The position numbers and the translations under genes were made by a program. From Methanomicrobiales archaeon (lineage in GTDB: Archaea > Halobacteriota > Methanomicrobia > Methanomicrobiales > Methanospirillaceae), in contig JALHCK010000004.1 in NCBI GenBank assembly GCA_022841205.1, positions 162,159 through 226,158 on the forward strand: 64,000 nt of DNA. Reading direction: 5' to 3'. The notes under the pieces are model-generated. The model saw only the letters and a list, made by a program, of their open reading frames with translations, did no database searches and was not told where the DNA came from. How positions within the stretch are numbered: position 1 is the stretch's first letter; each line of letters starts with the position of its first letter. Below, piece by piece: positions 15,829 to 24,514 of this stretch.

Positions 15829-17055
15829 ATGCCGGAAACGCCAGCTGACAATCCTTCAACCCCGATAAAGTCAAACCCCGGGTGGAAATCACAATATATC
15901 CTGCTCTCCCTTCCACTGAAAGATCGCCTCACCGGACCTGAACAGGCATTGATCGCCTCAATAGAGAGAAAACCCAAAAAAAGTGGCTTTATTTTTGAAA
16001 TCGATGACAACTATTTACACTTCTACCTCAAGTCCCTGGATCTTGAGGCATTCAGGAAATCTGTTTTCTCGTCCATTGAGCGCGAAAGAGGGCAACCGGA
16101 AAGATATACCCGGGTCAACCAGTTACTCACCGATTTGCTTGGAAGGATCGAAAGTATCCGCAGTTACGGGATAAAAGGAAAAAAACGCATTTATGTCGAT
16201 TATAACAAGGAGCGCAAAGTAGAAAACAGGCAGAATAAAGTCAAAAACCGCGGGTCCCATTATTATGCCGAAGGAAATGTATTTGACAGGACCAGCAACG
16301 AACTGCCCGAAGAGTTCAGAAACAGGATAATTGCCGGGGATAGTGAAGCAGAGCTTAAGAAACTCCCCTCCAACTGCATTGACCTGGTTGTCACTTCACC
16401 TCCCTACAACTTTGGGCTGGGTTACGACACGTCACAGGATGGAATAAACTGGGAGGAATATTTTGCCAAGCTGTTCAGGATTTTTGATGAGTGTACCCGG
16501 GTTTTGAAATATGGCGGAAGGATTGTGATTAATATCCAGCCGTTATTTTCAGACTACATCCCGAGCCACCATATAATCTCCAGCCATCTCATGGATAAAA
16601 AACTCATATGGAAGGGAGAAATCCTCTGGGAGAAGAATAATTATAACTGTAAATACACGGCCTGGGGGAGCTGGAAAAGCCCGAGCAGCCCCTATCTCAA
16701 GTATACATGGGAATTCCTGGAGATATTTGCCAAAGGAGACCTGAAAAAAGAGGGGAAACCGGAGAATATTGATATTAATGGCGAGGAATTCAAAAAATGG
16801 GTCGTTGCAAAGTGGTCAATTTCACCTGAAAGGAGGATGGATGCGTATGATCACCCGGCAATGTTTCCCCAGGAACTGGTTGAACGGGTTTTAAAATTGT
16901 TCAGTTACGAGGGCGACATAATACTTGACCCATTCAACGGGGTCGGGACCACATCGGTTGTTGCAAAACGGCTCCACCGGGATTATATCGGGATAGACGT
17001 ATCAGGGAAATATTGCAAGGTCGCCGAAAGGAGAATAAAGGAACTATTGCCTTAA
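15829..17055 (+). CDS. Solitary DNA methyltransferase (N4-cytosine/N6-adenine class, beta order)
   Basis: The protein has 408 residues. About 150 N-terminal residues have no assigned family (possible target recognition), followed by a methyltransferase domain with motif IV TSPPYNFGLGYD near residues 190-200 and a late AdoMet motif DPFNGVGTTSVVA near 370. Motif IV before motif I is the beta arrangement; TSPPY occurs in both m4C and m6A enzymes. The conserved DPF-GSG motif reads GVG, a mild variant. No endonuclease gene is next to it, so it may act alone in epigenetic marking. Codons are clearly more AT-rich than in neighbours, suggesting transfer. An in-frame TTG start at 15799 is possible. 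Confidence 0.85.
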   Translation: MPETPADNPSTPIKSNPGWKSQYILLSLPLKDRLTGPEQALIASIERKPKKSGFIFEIDDNYLHFYLKSLDLEAFRKSVFSSIERERGQPERYTRVNQLLTDLLGRIESIRSYGIKGKKRIYVDYNKERKVENRQNKVKNRGSHYYAEGNVFDRTSNELPEEFRNRIIAGDSEAELKKLPSNCIDLVVTSPPYNFGLGYDTSQDGINWEEYFAKLFRIFDECTRVLKYGGRIVINIQPLFSDYIPSHHIISSHLMDKKLIWKGEILWEKNNYNCKYTAWGSWKSPSSPYLKYTWEFLEIFAKGDLKKEGKPENIDINGEEFKKWVVAKWSISPERRMDAYDHPAMFPQELVERVLKLFSYEGDIILDPFNGVGTTSVVAKRLHRDYIGIDVSGKYCKVAERRIKELLP

Positions 17056-17170
17056 GGTCGGTAACCACCCTTTAATGGAAACGATCCGGGTCTTGCGCGG
17101 ATCAACCGCGATGCATAACGCGCCGGAAGATCCGTCGGCGGCCTTTTCCATATCACGGCCACGATTCATA

Positions 17171-17180
17171 ATTTTTATAT
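17171..17180 (+). promoter_or_regulatory. Thermosome gene TATA box
   Basis: The sequence atttttatat is an AT-rich TATA element about 45-50 bases before the thermosome ATG, with the AT-rich cgattcata just upstream. Transcription would start near 17200, leaving a short leader carrying GGTGA (17213-17217) as ribosome binding site. Confidence 0.6.
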
Positions 17181-17222
17181 AGAACCACAAACCAATTTTA
17201 TCGCTACAAAGTGGTGAATACC

Positions 17223-18890
17223 ATGTCACAGCAGCTTGGAGGACAACCAATTCTTATCCTGAAAGAAGGAAGTTCACGCACCCGTGGACGCGATGCACAG
17301 GGCATGAACATCACTGCCGCAAAGGCGGTGGCAAGCGCCGTACGGACCACGCTCGGGCCGAAGGGCATGGACAAGATGCTCGTCGACACCATCGGGGATG
17401 TCGTCATCACCAACGATGGGGTCACCATCTTAAAAGAGATGGACATCGAGCACCCTGCAGCCAAGATGATGGTGGAGATCGCAAAGACCCAGGATGACGA
17501 GGTCGGCGACGGGACCACCACGGCGGTGGTAATTGCCGGCGAGCTCCTGAAGCGGGCCGAGGACCTGCTCGAGCAGGATGTTCACCCTACGGTCATCGCC
17601 CAGGGATACCGCCAGGCATCCGAGAATGCCCGGGAGATCCTGAACAGCATCGCCATCGCCATCAAGGGATCCGACAGCGCCATGCTCCGGAAGATCGCCG
17701 AGACGGCCATGACTGGCAAAGGTGCGGAGTCAAACAAGGAGAAGATGTGCGAGCTCGTGGTCAGGGCGGTCACCATGGTGGCCGATGAAGACGGGACGGT
17801 CGACAAGGACAACATCAAGGTCGAGAAGAAAGTCGGCGGGTCCATCGACGATTCCGAGATCGTGGAAGGGGTCCTGATCGACAAGGAGCGGTTGCACCCG
17901 GCCATGCCGAGAAAGGTGAAGGATGCAAAGATCCTCCTCCTGAACGCAGCGGTCGAGTTCAAGAAGACCGAGGTGGATGCCGAGATCAACATCACCAGCC
18001 CCGACCAGCTCCAGGCCTTCCTTGACGAAGAAGAGCGGATGATCAAGAACATTGTCGACAAGATCATCGCCTCCGGTGCAAACGTCCTCTTCTGCCAGAA
18101 GGGAATCGATGACATCGCCCAGCACTACCTTGCCAAGGCCGGCGTCTTCGCCGTACGGCGGGTCAAGAAGAGCGACATGGAGAAGCTTGCCCGGGCGACC
18201 GGCGGAAGCCTCATCTCGAGCATCGATGCCATCAGCGGCGATGAACTCGGGTGGGCAGGGCTCGTCGAGGAGAAGAAGGTCTCAGGCGAGGAGATGATCT
18301 TCGTGGTGGAGTGCAAGAACCCAAAAGCGGTCTCGATCATCGTCCGCGGCGGGACCGAGCACGTGGTCGACGAGATCGAGCGCGCCGTCGATGACGCACT
18401 CCGGGTCGTCGGCGTGGTCTTTGAGGACAAGAAACTGGTAGCTGGCGGCGGATCGCCTGAGATCGAGCTCTCGCTCCGGCTTCGGGAATACGCGGCAAGC
18501 GTGGGCGGCCGTGCCCAGCTGGCCATCGAGGCTTTCGCCAACGCCCTCGAGATCATCCCAAGGACGCTCGCTGAGAACGCAGGGCTCGACCCGATCGACA
18601 TGCTGGTCGAGCTCCGGGCCGCTCACGAGAAGGGGAAGAAGACCGTGGGGCTGAACGTGTTCGAGGGCAAGGCCGAGGACATGCTCAAGGCCGGCGTAGT
18701 CGAGCCCCTCAGGGTCAAGACCCAGGCCATCGCCAGCGCTACCGAGGCAGCAGTCATGATCCTCCGGATCGACGATGTCATCGCCGCATCCAAGACTGCA
18801 GCCCCACCGGAAGGAGGCATGCCCCCGGGTGGCATGGGCGGCATGGGTGGCATGGGTGGCATGGGTGGCATGGGTGGCATGGATTACTAG
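17223..18890 (+). CDS. thsA: Thermosome subunit (group II chaperonin)
   Basis: ATP-driven protein folding chamber of the archaeal cytosol. The 555-residue protein has KAVASAVRTTLGPKGMDKML, the nucleotide loop GDGTTTAVVIAGELL with the catalytic Asp, the helical protrusion region around AEINITSPDQLQAFL, and a terminal Gly-Gly-Met tail encoded by an exact nine-base tandem repeat (about 18826-18885). The ATG at 17223 is preferred to an in-frame GTG at 17211 because GGTGA lies at ribosome-binding distance. It is followed by ttttttt at about 18919-18925, a likely archaeal terminator. Confidence 0.97.
   Translation: MSQQLGGQPILILKEGSSRTRGRDAQGMNITAAKAVASAVRTTLGPKGMDKMLVDTIGDVVITNDGVTILKEMDIEHPAAKMMVEIAKTQDDEVGDGTTTAVVIAGELLKRAEDLLEQDVHPTVIAQGYRQASENAREILNSIAIAIKGSDSAMLRKIAETAMTGKGAESNKEKMCELVVRAVTMVADEDGTVDKDNIKVEKKVGGSIDDSEIVEGVLIDKERLHPAMPRKVKDAKILLLNAAVEFKKTEVDAEINITSPDQLQAFLDEEERMIKNIVDKIIASGANVLFCQKGIDDIAQHYLAKAGVFAVRRVKKSDMEKLARATGGSLISSIDAISGDELGWAGLVEEKKVSGEEMIFVVECKNPKAVSIIVRGGTEHVVDEIERAVDDALRVVGVVFEDKKLVAGGGSPEIELSLRLREYAASVGGRAQLAIEAFANALEIIPRTLAENAGLDPIDMLVELRAAHEKGKKTVGLNVFEGKAEDMLKAGVVEPLRVKTQAIASATEAAVMILRIDDVIAASKTAAPPEGGMPPGGMGGMGGMGGMGGMGGMDY
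18829..18885 (+). repeat. GGCATGGGT tandem repeat encoding the Gly-Gly-Met tail
   Basis: About six near-perfect nine-base units at the 3' end of the thermosome gene encode the flexible GGM tail that reaches into the chaperonin cavity. Such in-frame repeats can change copy number by slippage without breaking the gene. Confidence 0.8.
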
Positions 18891-18918
18891 ATCCACCGTC
18901 GTTTCCACCAGCACCATA

Positions 18919-18926
18919 CCTTTTTT
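18919..18926 (+). terminator. Oligo-T terminator after the thermosome gene
   Basis: The run ttttttt about 30 bases after the thermosome stop is the usual archaeal intrinsic termination signal. No strong hairpin is needed or seen. Confidence 0.5.
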
Positions 18927-18968
18927 TGCCTGAAAGCCGGGATAACTTCCTTATTGATCACGCCTGAC

Positions 18969-19082
18969 GAACCGGTTCATCTTCGCCCGGGAGCTCGGTA
19001 GTTCATACATTGGGAGCCGGGTGGCCAAACCCCGGATCCGCGGCCGGTCTCGAGTAGCGGACCGGTTCACCATCGGCCGGGA
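18969..19082. repeat. Repeated accggttca-type motif in the thermosome downstream region
   Basis: The block gaaccggttcatcttcgccc at 18969-18988 recurs as gcggaccggttcaccatcgg at about 19057-19076, each followed by ccggga. A third related copy begins the coding region at about 19132 (ggaccggttcatattcacc). The core GAACCGGTTC of the first copy is a perfect palindrome. The 236-base gap otherwise holds a TATA-like cttata about 30 bases before the next gene. Function unknown; it may reflect a local duplication. Confidence 0.4.
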
Positions 19083-19126
19083 AACAGGGGCTACTTTCTT
19101 ATAGACCGATCCCAGAATTATCATAC

Positions 19127-19489
19127 ATGATGGACCGGTTCATATTCACCAGGTACCGGACCACGTGCTACAATTGCGGGGAGGAATCCGACCAGGTAAT
19201 CAAGGCGGTCCCCTACCAGGCACAGGTCATCTGCCAGAACTGTGGCGCCACCCGGATATTTGTCCCCCGGATCGAGGACGTGGCAAAAGCCGGGAGTTAC
19301 ACGCCGATCGGGTGCTTCGATGTCTGGCAGCTGGTCACCATGGCAGCCTGCCGGCACTGCCGGGTCACCGGTCCCCATGACCTGACCATCGGGTGCAACC
19401 ACTTCACCGTCCGGTGCCGCAACTGTGACTTCACCCACTTCTACAAGTTCGATCTCGAGTATATCGGCCAGTGCCCGATCGAAGAATAA
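19127..19489 (+). CDS. Zinc-ribbon protein, unknown function
   Basis: A 120-residue protein with three Cys pairs: CYNCGEESDQVIKAVPYQ, ICQNCGATRIFVPRIEDV, then ACRHCRVTGPHDLTIGCNHF and RCRNCDFTHFYKF. The spacing suggests two zinc ribbons arranged as a tandem pair. I do not recognise a characterised family. A TATA-like cttata lies at about 19098-19103. It is convergent with the pyruvate oxidoreductase operon, whose last stop is one base away. Two ATG codons are adjacent at the start. Confidence 0.75.
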   Translation: MMDRFIFTRYRTTCYNCGEESDQVIKAVPYQAQVICQNCGATRIFVPRIEDVAKAGSYTPIGCFDVWQLVTMAACRHCRVTGPHDLTIGCNHFTVRCRNCDFTHFYKFDLEYIGQCPIEE

Positions 19490-19490
19490 C

Positions 19491-19736
19491 CTACTTTTCT
19501 TCCCGCTCCATGGAAATCGCTTTCTTCGGGCACTCGCGGGCGCAGATCCCACAACCCTTGCAAAAATCAAGATCGACCTCGAGATCCTCGCTGATGGCCG
19601 CATCCGGGCAGTACATCGCGCAGAGGCCGCAGGCATTGCATTTCTCCCTGTCCACCACGGGCCGGAACACCCGCCAGGACCCGGTCTTTCCCGATGACCC
19701 CTGCTTTGGCCTGCTCATGGCCAGGTGCCCGCTCAT
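19491..19736 (-). CDS. porD: Pyruvate:ferredoxin oxidoreductase delta subunit
   Basis: The 81-residue electron-transfer subunit with two [4Fe-4S] motifs, CNACGLCAMYCP and CKGCGICARECP, after a leader GSSGKTGSWRVFRPVVD characteristic of PorD. It overlaps porG by four bases and ends the operon. In methanogens the enzyme mainly makes pyruvate from acetyl-CoA and CO2 with reduced ferredoxin. Confidence 0.94.
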   Translation of the reverse strand: MSGHLAMSRPKQGSSGKTGSWRVFRPVVDREKCNACGLCAMYCPDAAISEDLEVDLDFCKGCGICARECPKKAISMEREEK

Positions 19737-20266
19737 AGCACCAGCTCCTGGTAGGCGGCTTCGGCCGCCCTGGTGTTCCGGTCATCGGAAAACATATCGG
19801 ATATCGCTTTCTTTGCAGAGTCCATCGAGATTATCTCCAACTTTGCCAGTGCACCGAGTACCGGTGTATTCAGGATCGGGCTTCCGGCAATCACCAGGTT
19901 GAGGGAGAGCGCGATCCCGGTCAGGTCGACTGCGTAGGTGACATGGCCGGAAACCTCCCTTGTCCCGGTTGCATTCATGATCACTTTACCATCGGGCTTC
20001 AGTCCATGGAAGACATCGACCACGTCCATGACGCTCGTATCGAGGATCACCACAAGGTCAGGGCTCCGGATCTGGCTGTAGACCCTGATCGGGTGGTCAT
20101 CGATCCGGACGTAGGAGACCACAGGCGCCCCCCGCCGTTCGGCCCCGTAGAACGGGCAGGCGGTGGCATACTTGCCGTCGTGGAACGCGGCCAGCGCCAG
20201 CATCCGTGCGGCGGTCACCCCTCCCTGTCCTCCGCGGGAGTGGATCCGGATCTCATACATCGTCAC
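19733..20266 (-). CDS. porG: Pyruvate:ferredoxin oxidoreductase gamma subunit
   Basis: The 177-residue gamma subunit: EIRIHSRGGQGGVTAARML at the N-terminus, then YATACPFYGAERRGAPV, both standard for PorG/VorG. It overlaps porA by 14 bases and porD by 4, so all four subunits are coupled. Confidence 0.94.
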   Translation of the reverse strand: MTMYEIRIHSRGGQGGVTAARMLALAAFHDGKYATACPFYGAERRGAPVVSYVRIDDHPIRVYSQIRSPDLVVILDTSVMDVVDVFHGLKPDGKVIMNATGTREVSGHVTYAVDLTGIALSLNLVIAGSPILNTPVLGALAKLEIISMDSAKKAISDMFSDDRNTRAAEAAYQELVL

Positions 20267-21365
20267 TCACCCCAAACCACCTTTCTTCACCGGGTTTTCG
20301 CTCCCGGACAAACGATGCGATGTCGTCAAAGGTGACTTCCTGGCCGCCAAGCCCGGCGATAACAGAGTAGGGATCGACCCGGTACCTGCTCTTCAGGCTC
20401 TGGGCGAGGATCCCCCCGAACCCAAACGAATAGTCGCGGTCGATTACCACCAGGTCGCGGCCGTCCAGGTCAAGTTCCGGGAATGGCCGGAGCCAGCGGA
20501 TCCGGAGCGATCCTGCCCGTATACCCTCGTCGCGGAGCCTGTCGATGGCAACCTCGGCCTCCTTGGCAAGCGTGCCCATGGCGATCACCAGCACATCGGC
20601 ATCCTCGCACCTGTATTCCTGGGCCGGGCCAAAGCTGCGCCCGAACCGGTCTGCAAACTCCTGTTCCGTCTCAGCAATGACCCCGACCGACCGGCGCATG
20701 GACCGCTCGATATCCCACCGGAACCTGAAATAGTCGTCCGGCCCGGTCAGCGTCCCGTATCCTGCCGGGTTCGCGGTATCGATGGCATGGGGGAGATTGA
20801 CCGGGGGGATGAAGTCGCCGGGATGCAGGGTTTCGAGCCGCTGCATGCTGTGGGAGAGGACAAACCCGTCGAGGTTGATCATGACCGGCAGCAGCACATC
20901 GCGGTGCTCGGCGATCCTGAAAGCCATGATGGTCGCATCGTAGGCTTCCTGGACGGTGCTGACATAGACCTGCAGCCACCCGGTGTCCCGTTCCTGGAGG
21001 GAGTCCGTGTGCTCCGCCCAGACGTTCCACCCCGGGCCGAGCGCCCGGTTGACATTGGCCATCACGATGGGAAGACGGGCCCCGGCCGCCCAGTTGACCA
21101 TCTCGTGCATGTACATAAGCCCGTGGGAGCTTGTGGCGGTAAAAGTCCTCACCCCGGTAGCGCTGGCCCCGATGCATGCGGCCATGGCCGAGTGTTCGCT
21201 CTCCACGGGGATGTAGCGGCAGTCGAGTTCTCCTGATGCCACGTACTCGGCGATCTGTTCCACGATCTCGGTCTGGGGGGTGATGGGGTATGCGGCGACA
21301 ACCTCCGGCCGGGCCTCCTTTACCGCAGCCGCGACGGCCTTGTTGCCGGTGGCGATGGTCAGCAT
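20253..21365 (-). CDS. porA: Pyruvate:ferredoxin oxidoreductase alpha subunit
   Basis: A 370-residue alpha subunit that helps form the thiamine-diphosphate site: ATGNKAVAAAVKEARPEVVA, AYPITPQTEIVEQIAEY, then SSHGLMYMHEMVNWAAGARL, HTDSLQERDTGWLQVYVST and a C-terminal RWLRPFPELDL with FGFGGILAQ. The ERDTGW(L/M)Q block favours pyruvate over branched-chain oxoacids as substrate. It overlaps porB by 7 bases. Confidence 0.94.
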   Translation of the reverse strand: MLTIATGNKAVAAAVKEARPEVVAAYPITPQTEIVEQIAEYVASGELDCRYIPVESEHSAMAACIGASATGVRTFTATSSHGLMYMHEMVNWAAGARLPIVMANVNRALGPGWNVWAEHTDSLQERDTGWLQVYVSTVQEAYDATIMAFRIAEHRDVLLPVMINLDGFVLSHSMQRLETLHPGDFIPPVNLPHAIDTANPAGYGTLTGPDDYFRFRWDIERSMRRSVGVIAETEQEFADRFGRSFGPAQEYRCEDADVLVIAMGTLAKEAEVAIDRLRDEGIRAGSLRIRWLRPFPELDLDGRDLVVIDRDYSFGFGGILAQSLKSRYRVDPYSVIAGLGGQEVTFDDIASFVRERKPGEERWFGVSDDV

Positions 21366-22240
21366 ATACCTTCATCCTCCTTCAAAAGCCGCTGCGCCAC
21401 CCGGTCCCGCTGGGAGATGAGTGAATCGATAGCCTGCTGGCTGATCCCCTTGAACCTCCCCTGGGGGGCAAGGTACTCCTCCAGCGGGAGGGGCTTTTTC
21501 AGCGCCGCCTTCGAGACCCCGTTGATGGAAACCTTCCCGTGCTCCCGCTCGTACAGGATCCACATCCCGGACCTGACGGCGAGTTTCCCCATCTCGATAG
21601 TCATGTCCGAGGAAAACCGCCAGCCCGGCGGGCAGGGGGCAAGGATGTGGATGAACGACGGCCCACGGATGGAGAGGGCTTTCCGGACTTTCTTGAAGAT
21701 GTCCTGCGGGTAGGCAACGCATGCTGTTGCCATGTACGGGGGGTTGTGAGCGGCAACGATGCCATCGAGATCCTTCTTGGCATGGATCTTGCCGCCCGGG
21801 GTGGTGGTGGTGCGGGCCCCGGCCGGAGTCGAGCCGGAGCGCTGCATGCCGGTGTTCCCGTATGCCTCGTTGTCGTAGCAGATGTACAGGAAATCGGTCT
21901 CCCGTTCAAGCGCCCCTGACAGGGCCTGGATGCCGATGTCCACGGTCCCACCGTCTCCGGCATAGACGATCACGTGGGTCTTCCTGCCCGCTTTCCGGTA
22001 GGCCTCGCTCATCCCCGATGCGCATGCCGCTGCGGCAGCGAAGGCCACGTTGTATACCGGGACGTTCATGGCCGTATTCGGGTATGCCCCCTGGATGACG
22101 CTCGTGCAGCAGGCAGGGACCACGAGAACGGTTTCGGGCCCGGCTGCCTTGAGCACGTACCGAAGCGCGATCGAGGATGGGCATCCTGCACAGGCCGAAG
22201 TACACTTGAGAATATACTCCTCTTTTGGGATCTCGGTCAT
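21359..22240 (-). CDS. porB: Pyruvate:ferredoxin oxidoreductase beta subunit
   Basis: A 293-residue thiamine-diphosphate subunit with CTSACAGCPSSIALRYVLKA (first cluster cysteines), the VYAGDGGTVDIGIQALSGA diphosphate/Mg motif, CYDNEAYGNTGMQRSGSTP and ILAPCPPGWRF. It is first in the operon, giving the order B-A-G-D on the minus strand, unlike the G-D-A-B order familiar from Pyrococcus and Methanothermobacter. Confidence 0.94.
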   Translation of the reverse strand: MTEIPKEEYILKCTSACAGCPSSIALRYVLKAAGPETVLVVPACCTSVIQGAYPNTAMNVPVYNVAFAAAAACASGMSEAYRKAGRKTHVIVYAGDGGTVDIGIQALSGALERETDFLYICYDNEAYGNTGMQRSGSTPAGARTTTTPGGKIHAKKDLDGIVAAHNPPYMATACVAYPQDIFKKVRKALSIRGPSFIHILAPCPPGWRFSSDMTIEMGKLAVRSGMWILYEREHGKVSINGVSKAALKKPLPLEEYLAPQGRFKGISQQAIDSLISQRDRVAQRLLKEDEGIC

Positions 22241-22297
22241 TGTAAATCCGGGAACAAGGTTGGCATTATACCGGTAAAAAAGGTACTATCCGGCGTA

Positions 22298-22771
22298 TCA
22301 GGTCACAGCCTCGAGGGTATAGCCGTGCGCTACCAGTCCTTTTTGCATGTGCTCAAACCATCCCGGCTCGCCGAATAGAAACTGTTTTTTCAGGTTGTTC
22401 CACAGTTCTTTCAGTGCAGCGTCCCTGGTGGTGATGGTGGCCTTGCCCACGATCTGCCCCACTTCTGTCCCATCCGGGCCGGAAATGACCATGGTGAGGC
22501 ACCGGAAATTCCGGCAGACGGCCGGCCGGTTCTCGTAGATGGTGCAGGTGAAGCGCCCGTCCTGTTCTCTCCGAAGAAACGGGCACCACCCCTCTTCTGG
22601 TTCTTCTGAAAAAAGATCTCGACTGTCCGGGTGGATGGTCACTATCATGACCTCTCCGGAGATCGCGTTCCGGACGTAGTGCTGTACCGATGAGAGGCTC
22701 CGCTCGATCCGGATATGCCGCCCAAGGCTGATGCAGCACTTCCCACACCGGGTGCAGGTGAAGGTGGCCAT
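22298..22771 (-). CDS. YkgJ-family cysteine-cluster protein
   Basis: A 157-residue protein opening with FTCTRCGKCCISLGRHIRIE, the C-x2-C-x2-C-C signature of the YkgJ (UPF0153) family of predicted Fe-S or zinc proteins. Later GWCPFLRREQDGRFTCTIYE and RPAVCRNFRC complete the cysteine set. The family includes proteins of unknown function and a methyltransferase-associated group. The ATG at 22771 is chosen because the signature starts right after it. It is not obviously operonic, with 57 bases to the porB start. Confidence 0.85.
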   Translation of the reverse strand: MATFTCTRCGKCCISLGRHIRIERSLSSVQHYVRNAISGEVMIVTIHPDSRDLFSEEPEEGWCPFLRREQDGRFTCTIYENRPAVCRNFRCLTMVISGPDGTEVGQIVGKATITTRDAALKELWNNLKKQFLFGEPGWFEHMQKGLVAHGYTLEAVT

Positions 22772-22907
22772 GGTCTGTACCAGGCATTCTGCCGATGCCT
22801 TTATCAAGGTGCAGGAAGGGGACCCGGTGTCACGGTGCCGCCGCGCGTATCTTCTCCCGCGTGTCAGGAATCAACACATCGAAGAGGCAGGTCTTCAAAA
22901 ACCGGTA

Positions 22908-23723
22908 TCAGAAGAGCATCTCGCAGATCCTTGCCATGACCGCGTGGTATTCTCTCCTGTCCTGCACGAACTTCTTAGATCGGCTTTCCTGGAGGAGCGG
23001 CTCGAACGATATCCCGCAGTCAACTTCCCAGAGGACGAGCCCGGATGGAGGGGCGGGGGAGAGCGGACAGGTCTTTTCGCCGTTCAGCCGCCTGTCGATA
23101 GTGCCCGCATCCCACTTCCCTTCTTCAACGAGGAGCAGGGCGGATGCCATGTACCGGACCATGTGCCAGAGGAAGCTTTCCGCGGTCACCTCGAAGCAGA
23201 AAAGACCGTGGTCATCGAATACCCGGCAGGAAAGCACGGTCCGGACCGGGTCTTTTCCTTCGACCCTGGCGAAACCCGAGAAGTCGTGCCTGCCGGGAAA
23301 CCGTGCTGCTGCATCGTTCATCGCATCAAGGGAAAGACCACACTTCCCGAAGTAGTAGCGGTAGGTCCGGTGCAAAGCCCGGTACCTTGGATGGAAAGCG
23401 GGATCCACCACCGCATACCCGGTGAGCAGGATGTCCTTTGGGACCTGCCAGGGAAGGGCGGCGATCGCCCGCTCGGGAAACGAAGTGGAAAACGCGTAGA
23501 CCTGCCCGCGGGCGTGCACCCCGCGGTCGGTCCTCCCGGCAGCGAGGAACCGGGCTTCCCGGGGATCGTCGAAGAGCTCCGACCGCCGGCAGGCAGCGAT
23601 GAACTCTCCCTCGACCGTCCGGTCTTCGGCCTGGACCTGCGAGCCGGCGAACCGGTCGCCCAGGTATGCTGTCCGGAAGGCAAGCCTTACCGGTGGTACA
23701 TCCGCCGCCTGAACTTCTTCCAT
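22908..23723 (-). CDS. truA: tRNA pseudouridine(38-40) synthase
   Basis: Isomerises uridines 38-40 in the anticodon arm. The 271-residue protein has RLAFRTAYLGDRFAGSQVQA, the catalytic AGRTDRGVHARGQV with Asp, HPRYRALHRTYRYYF, the FSGFAR motif, SFLWHMVRYMASALLLVEEG and the usual short C-terminal tail. Its start overlaps the end of the PHP gene by 37 bases, an unusually long overlap that indicates co-transcription. Confidence 0.95.
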   Translation of the reverse strand: MEEVQAADVPPVRLAFRTAYLGDRFAGSQVQAEDRTVEGEFIAACRRSELFDDPREARFLAAGRTDRGVHARGQVYAFSTSFPERAIAALPWQVPKDILLTGYAVVDPAFHPRYRALHRTYRYYFGKCGLSLDAMNDAAARFPGRHDFSGFARVEGKDPVRTVLSCRVFDDHGLFCFEVTAESFLWHMVRYMASALLLVEEGKWDAGTIDRRLNGEKTCPLSPAPPSGLVLWEVDCGISFEPLLQESRSKKFVQDRREYHAVMARICEMLF

Positions 23724-24355
23724 GTGTTCCGGAGCGTCTGCCGGGTATAGCTCGGGAGGGGGGTCATCTTCCCGGCGGGTGTGGTCTTTCCCTCCCTGAT
23801 GGCCTGCAGGATCGATTCAACCGTCCGATCGGCGTCGACCAGCGTTTGGCCAAACCCGATGTAACGGGCATTGTGGGCATCTGATCCACCGACAGAGGGC
23901 TTCCCGATGCGCCGGGCCATTCTCGCCGCCTTGATGTTTGCCGAGCCCACGATGTAGCGGCTGTTGAAGACCTCGATCGCGTCTACGGCATAGAGGGCAG
24001 AGCGGAGCCTCCTGCCCACCCCGTGCCGCCAGATGTGGTAGGGGTGGGGGAGGATGAGGAGCGCTCCCTTCTGCCGGGCAAGGGTGATGGTGTCGATCAC
24101 GTCCATTCCCGAGGGGATCTTCTCGGTGATCCCGAGCGCGATAAGGTGTCCCTGGCGGGTGGAGATCTCGATTCCGGGGATGATGACCAGCCGGGTGGGG
24201 ACTTTGAGGGCCGCCAGTGCACCCTGGACGGTGTCGTGGTCGGTGATGGCGATGGCATCAAGGCCGGCCGCTTCTGCCCGAAAGATGACCTCTTCCACGC
24301 TGCTCTCGCCGTCTTTCGAAAAACTGGTATGGACGTGCAGGTCGCAGGCGAGCAT
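23687..24355 (-). CDS. PHP-domain metal-dependent phosphoesterase
   Basis: The 222-residue PHP fold has the metal motifs DLHVHTSFSKDG (I), ITDHDTVQGALA (II), PGIEISTRQGH (III), HPYHIWRHGVG and a C-terminal GGSDAHNARYIGFGQT. It resembles stand-alone TrpH-like nucleases and phosphoesterases. Substrate not determined. It is co-transcribed with truA. A TATA-like element lies in the 158 bases shared with the divergent pterin-related gene. Confidence 0.92.
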   Translation of the reverse strand: MLACDLHVHTSFSKDGESSVEEVIFRAEAAGLDAIAITDHDTVQGALAALKVPTRLVIIPGIEISTRQGHLIALGITEKIPSGMDVIDTITLARQKGALLILPHPYHIWRHGVGRRLRSALYAVDAIEVFNSRYIVGSANIKAARMARRIGKPSVGGSDAHNARYIGFGQTLVDADRTVESILQAIREGKTTPAGKMTPLPSYTRQTLRNTWKKFRRRMYHR

Positions 24356-24514
24356 GGTTTTGTAATACTGTCTTCTTCCTTGATATTAGAGAATCCGGTT
24401 TTTCCGGGTGAGGGATTACAGCACGAAGGACTCCTCATTCCCTGGACTAAAAAAAAGGATCTTCCCGGGCCGGTGAGGATATAAATTCCTGGCCTTTCAA
24501 TACTCTCCTTTATC

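Noticed and set aside
18282..18917. Long antisense frame opposite the thermosome
   Set aside because: His/Ala repeats arise from reading the GGM tail in reverse; clearly a shadow frame.
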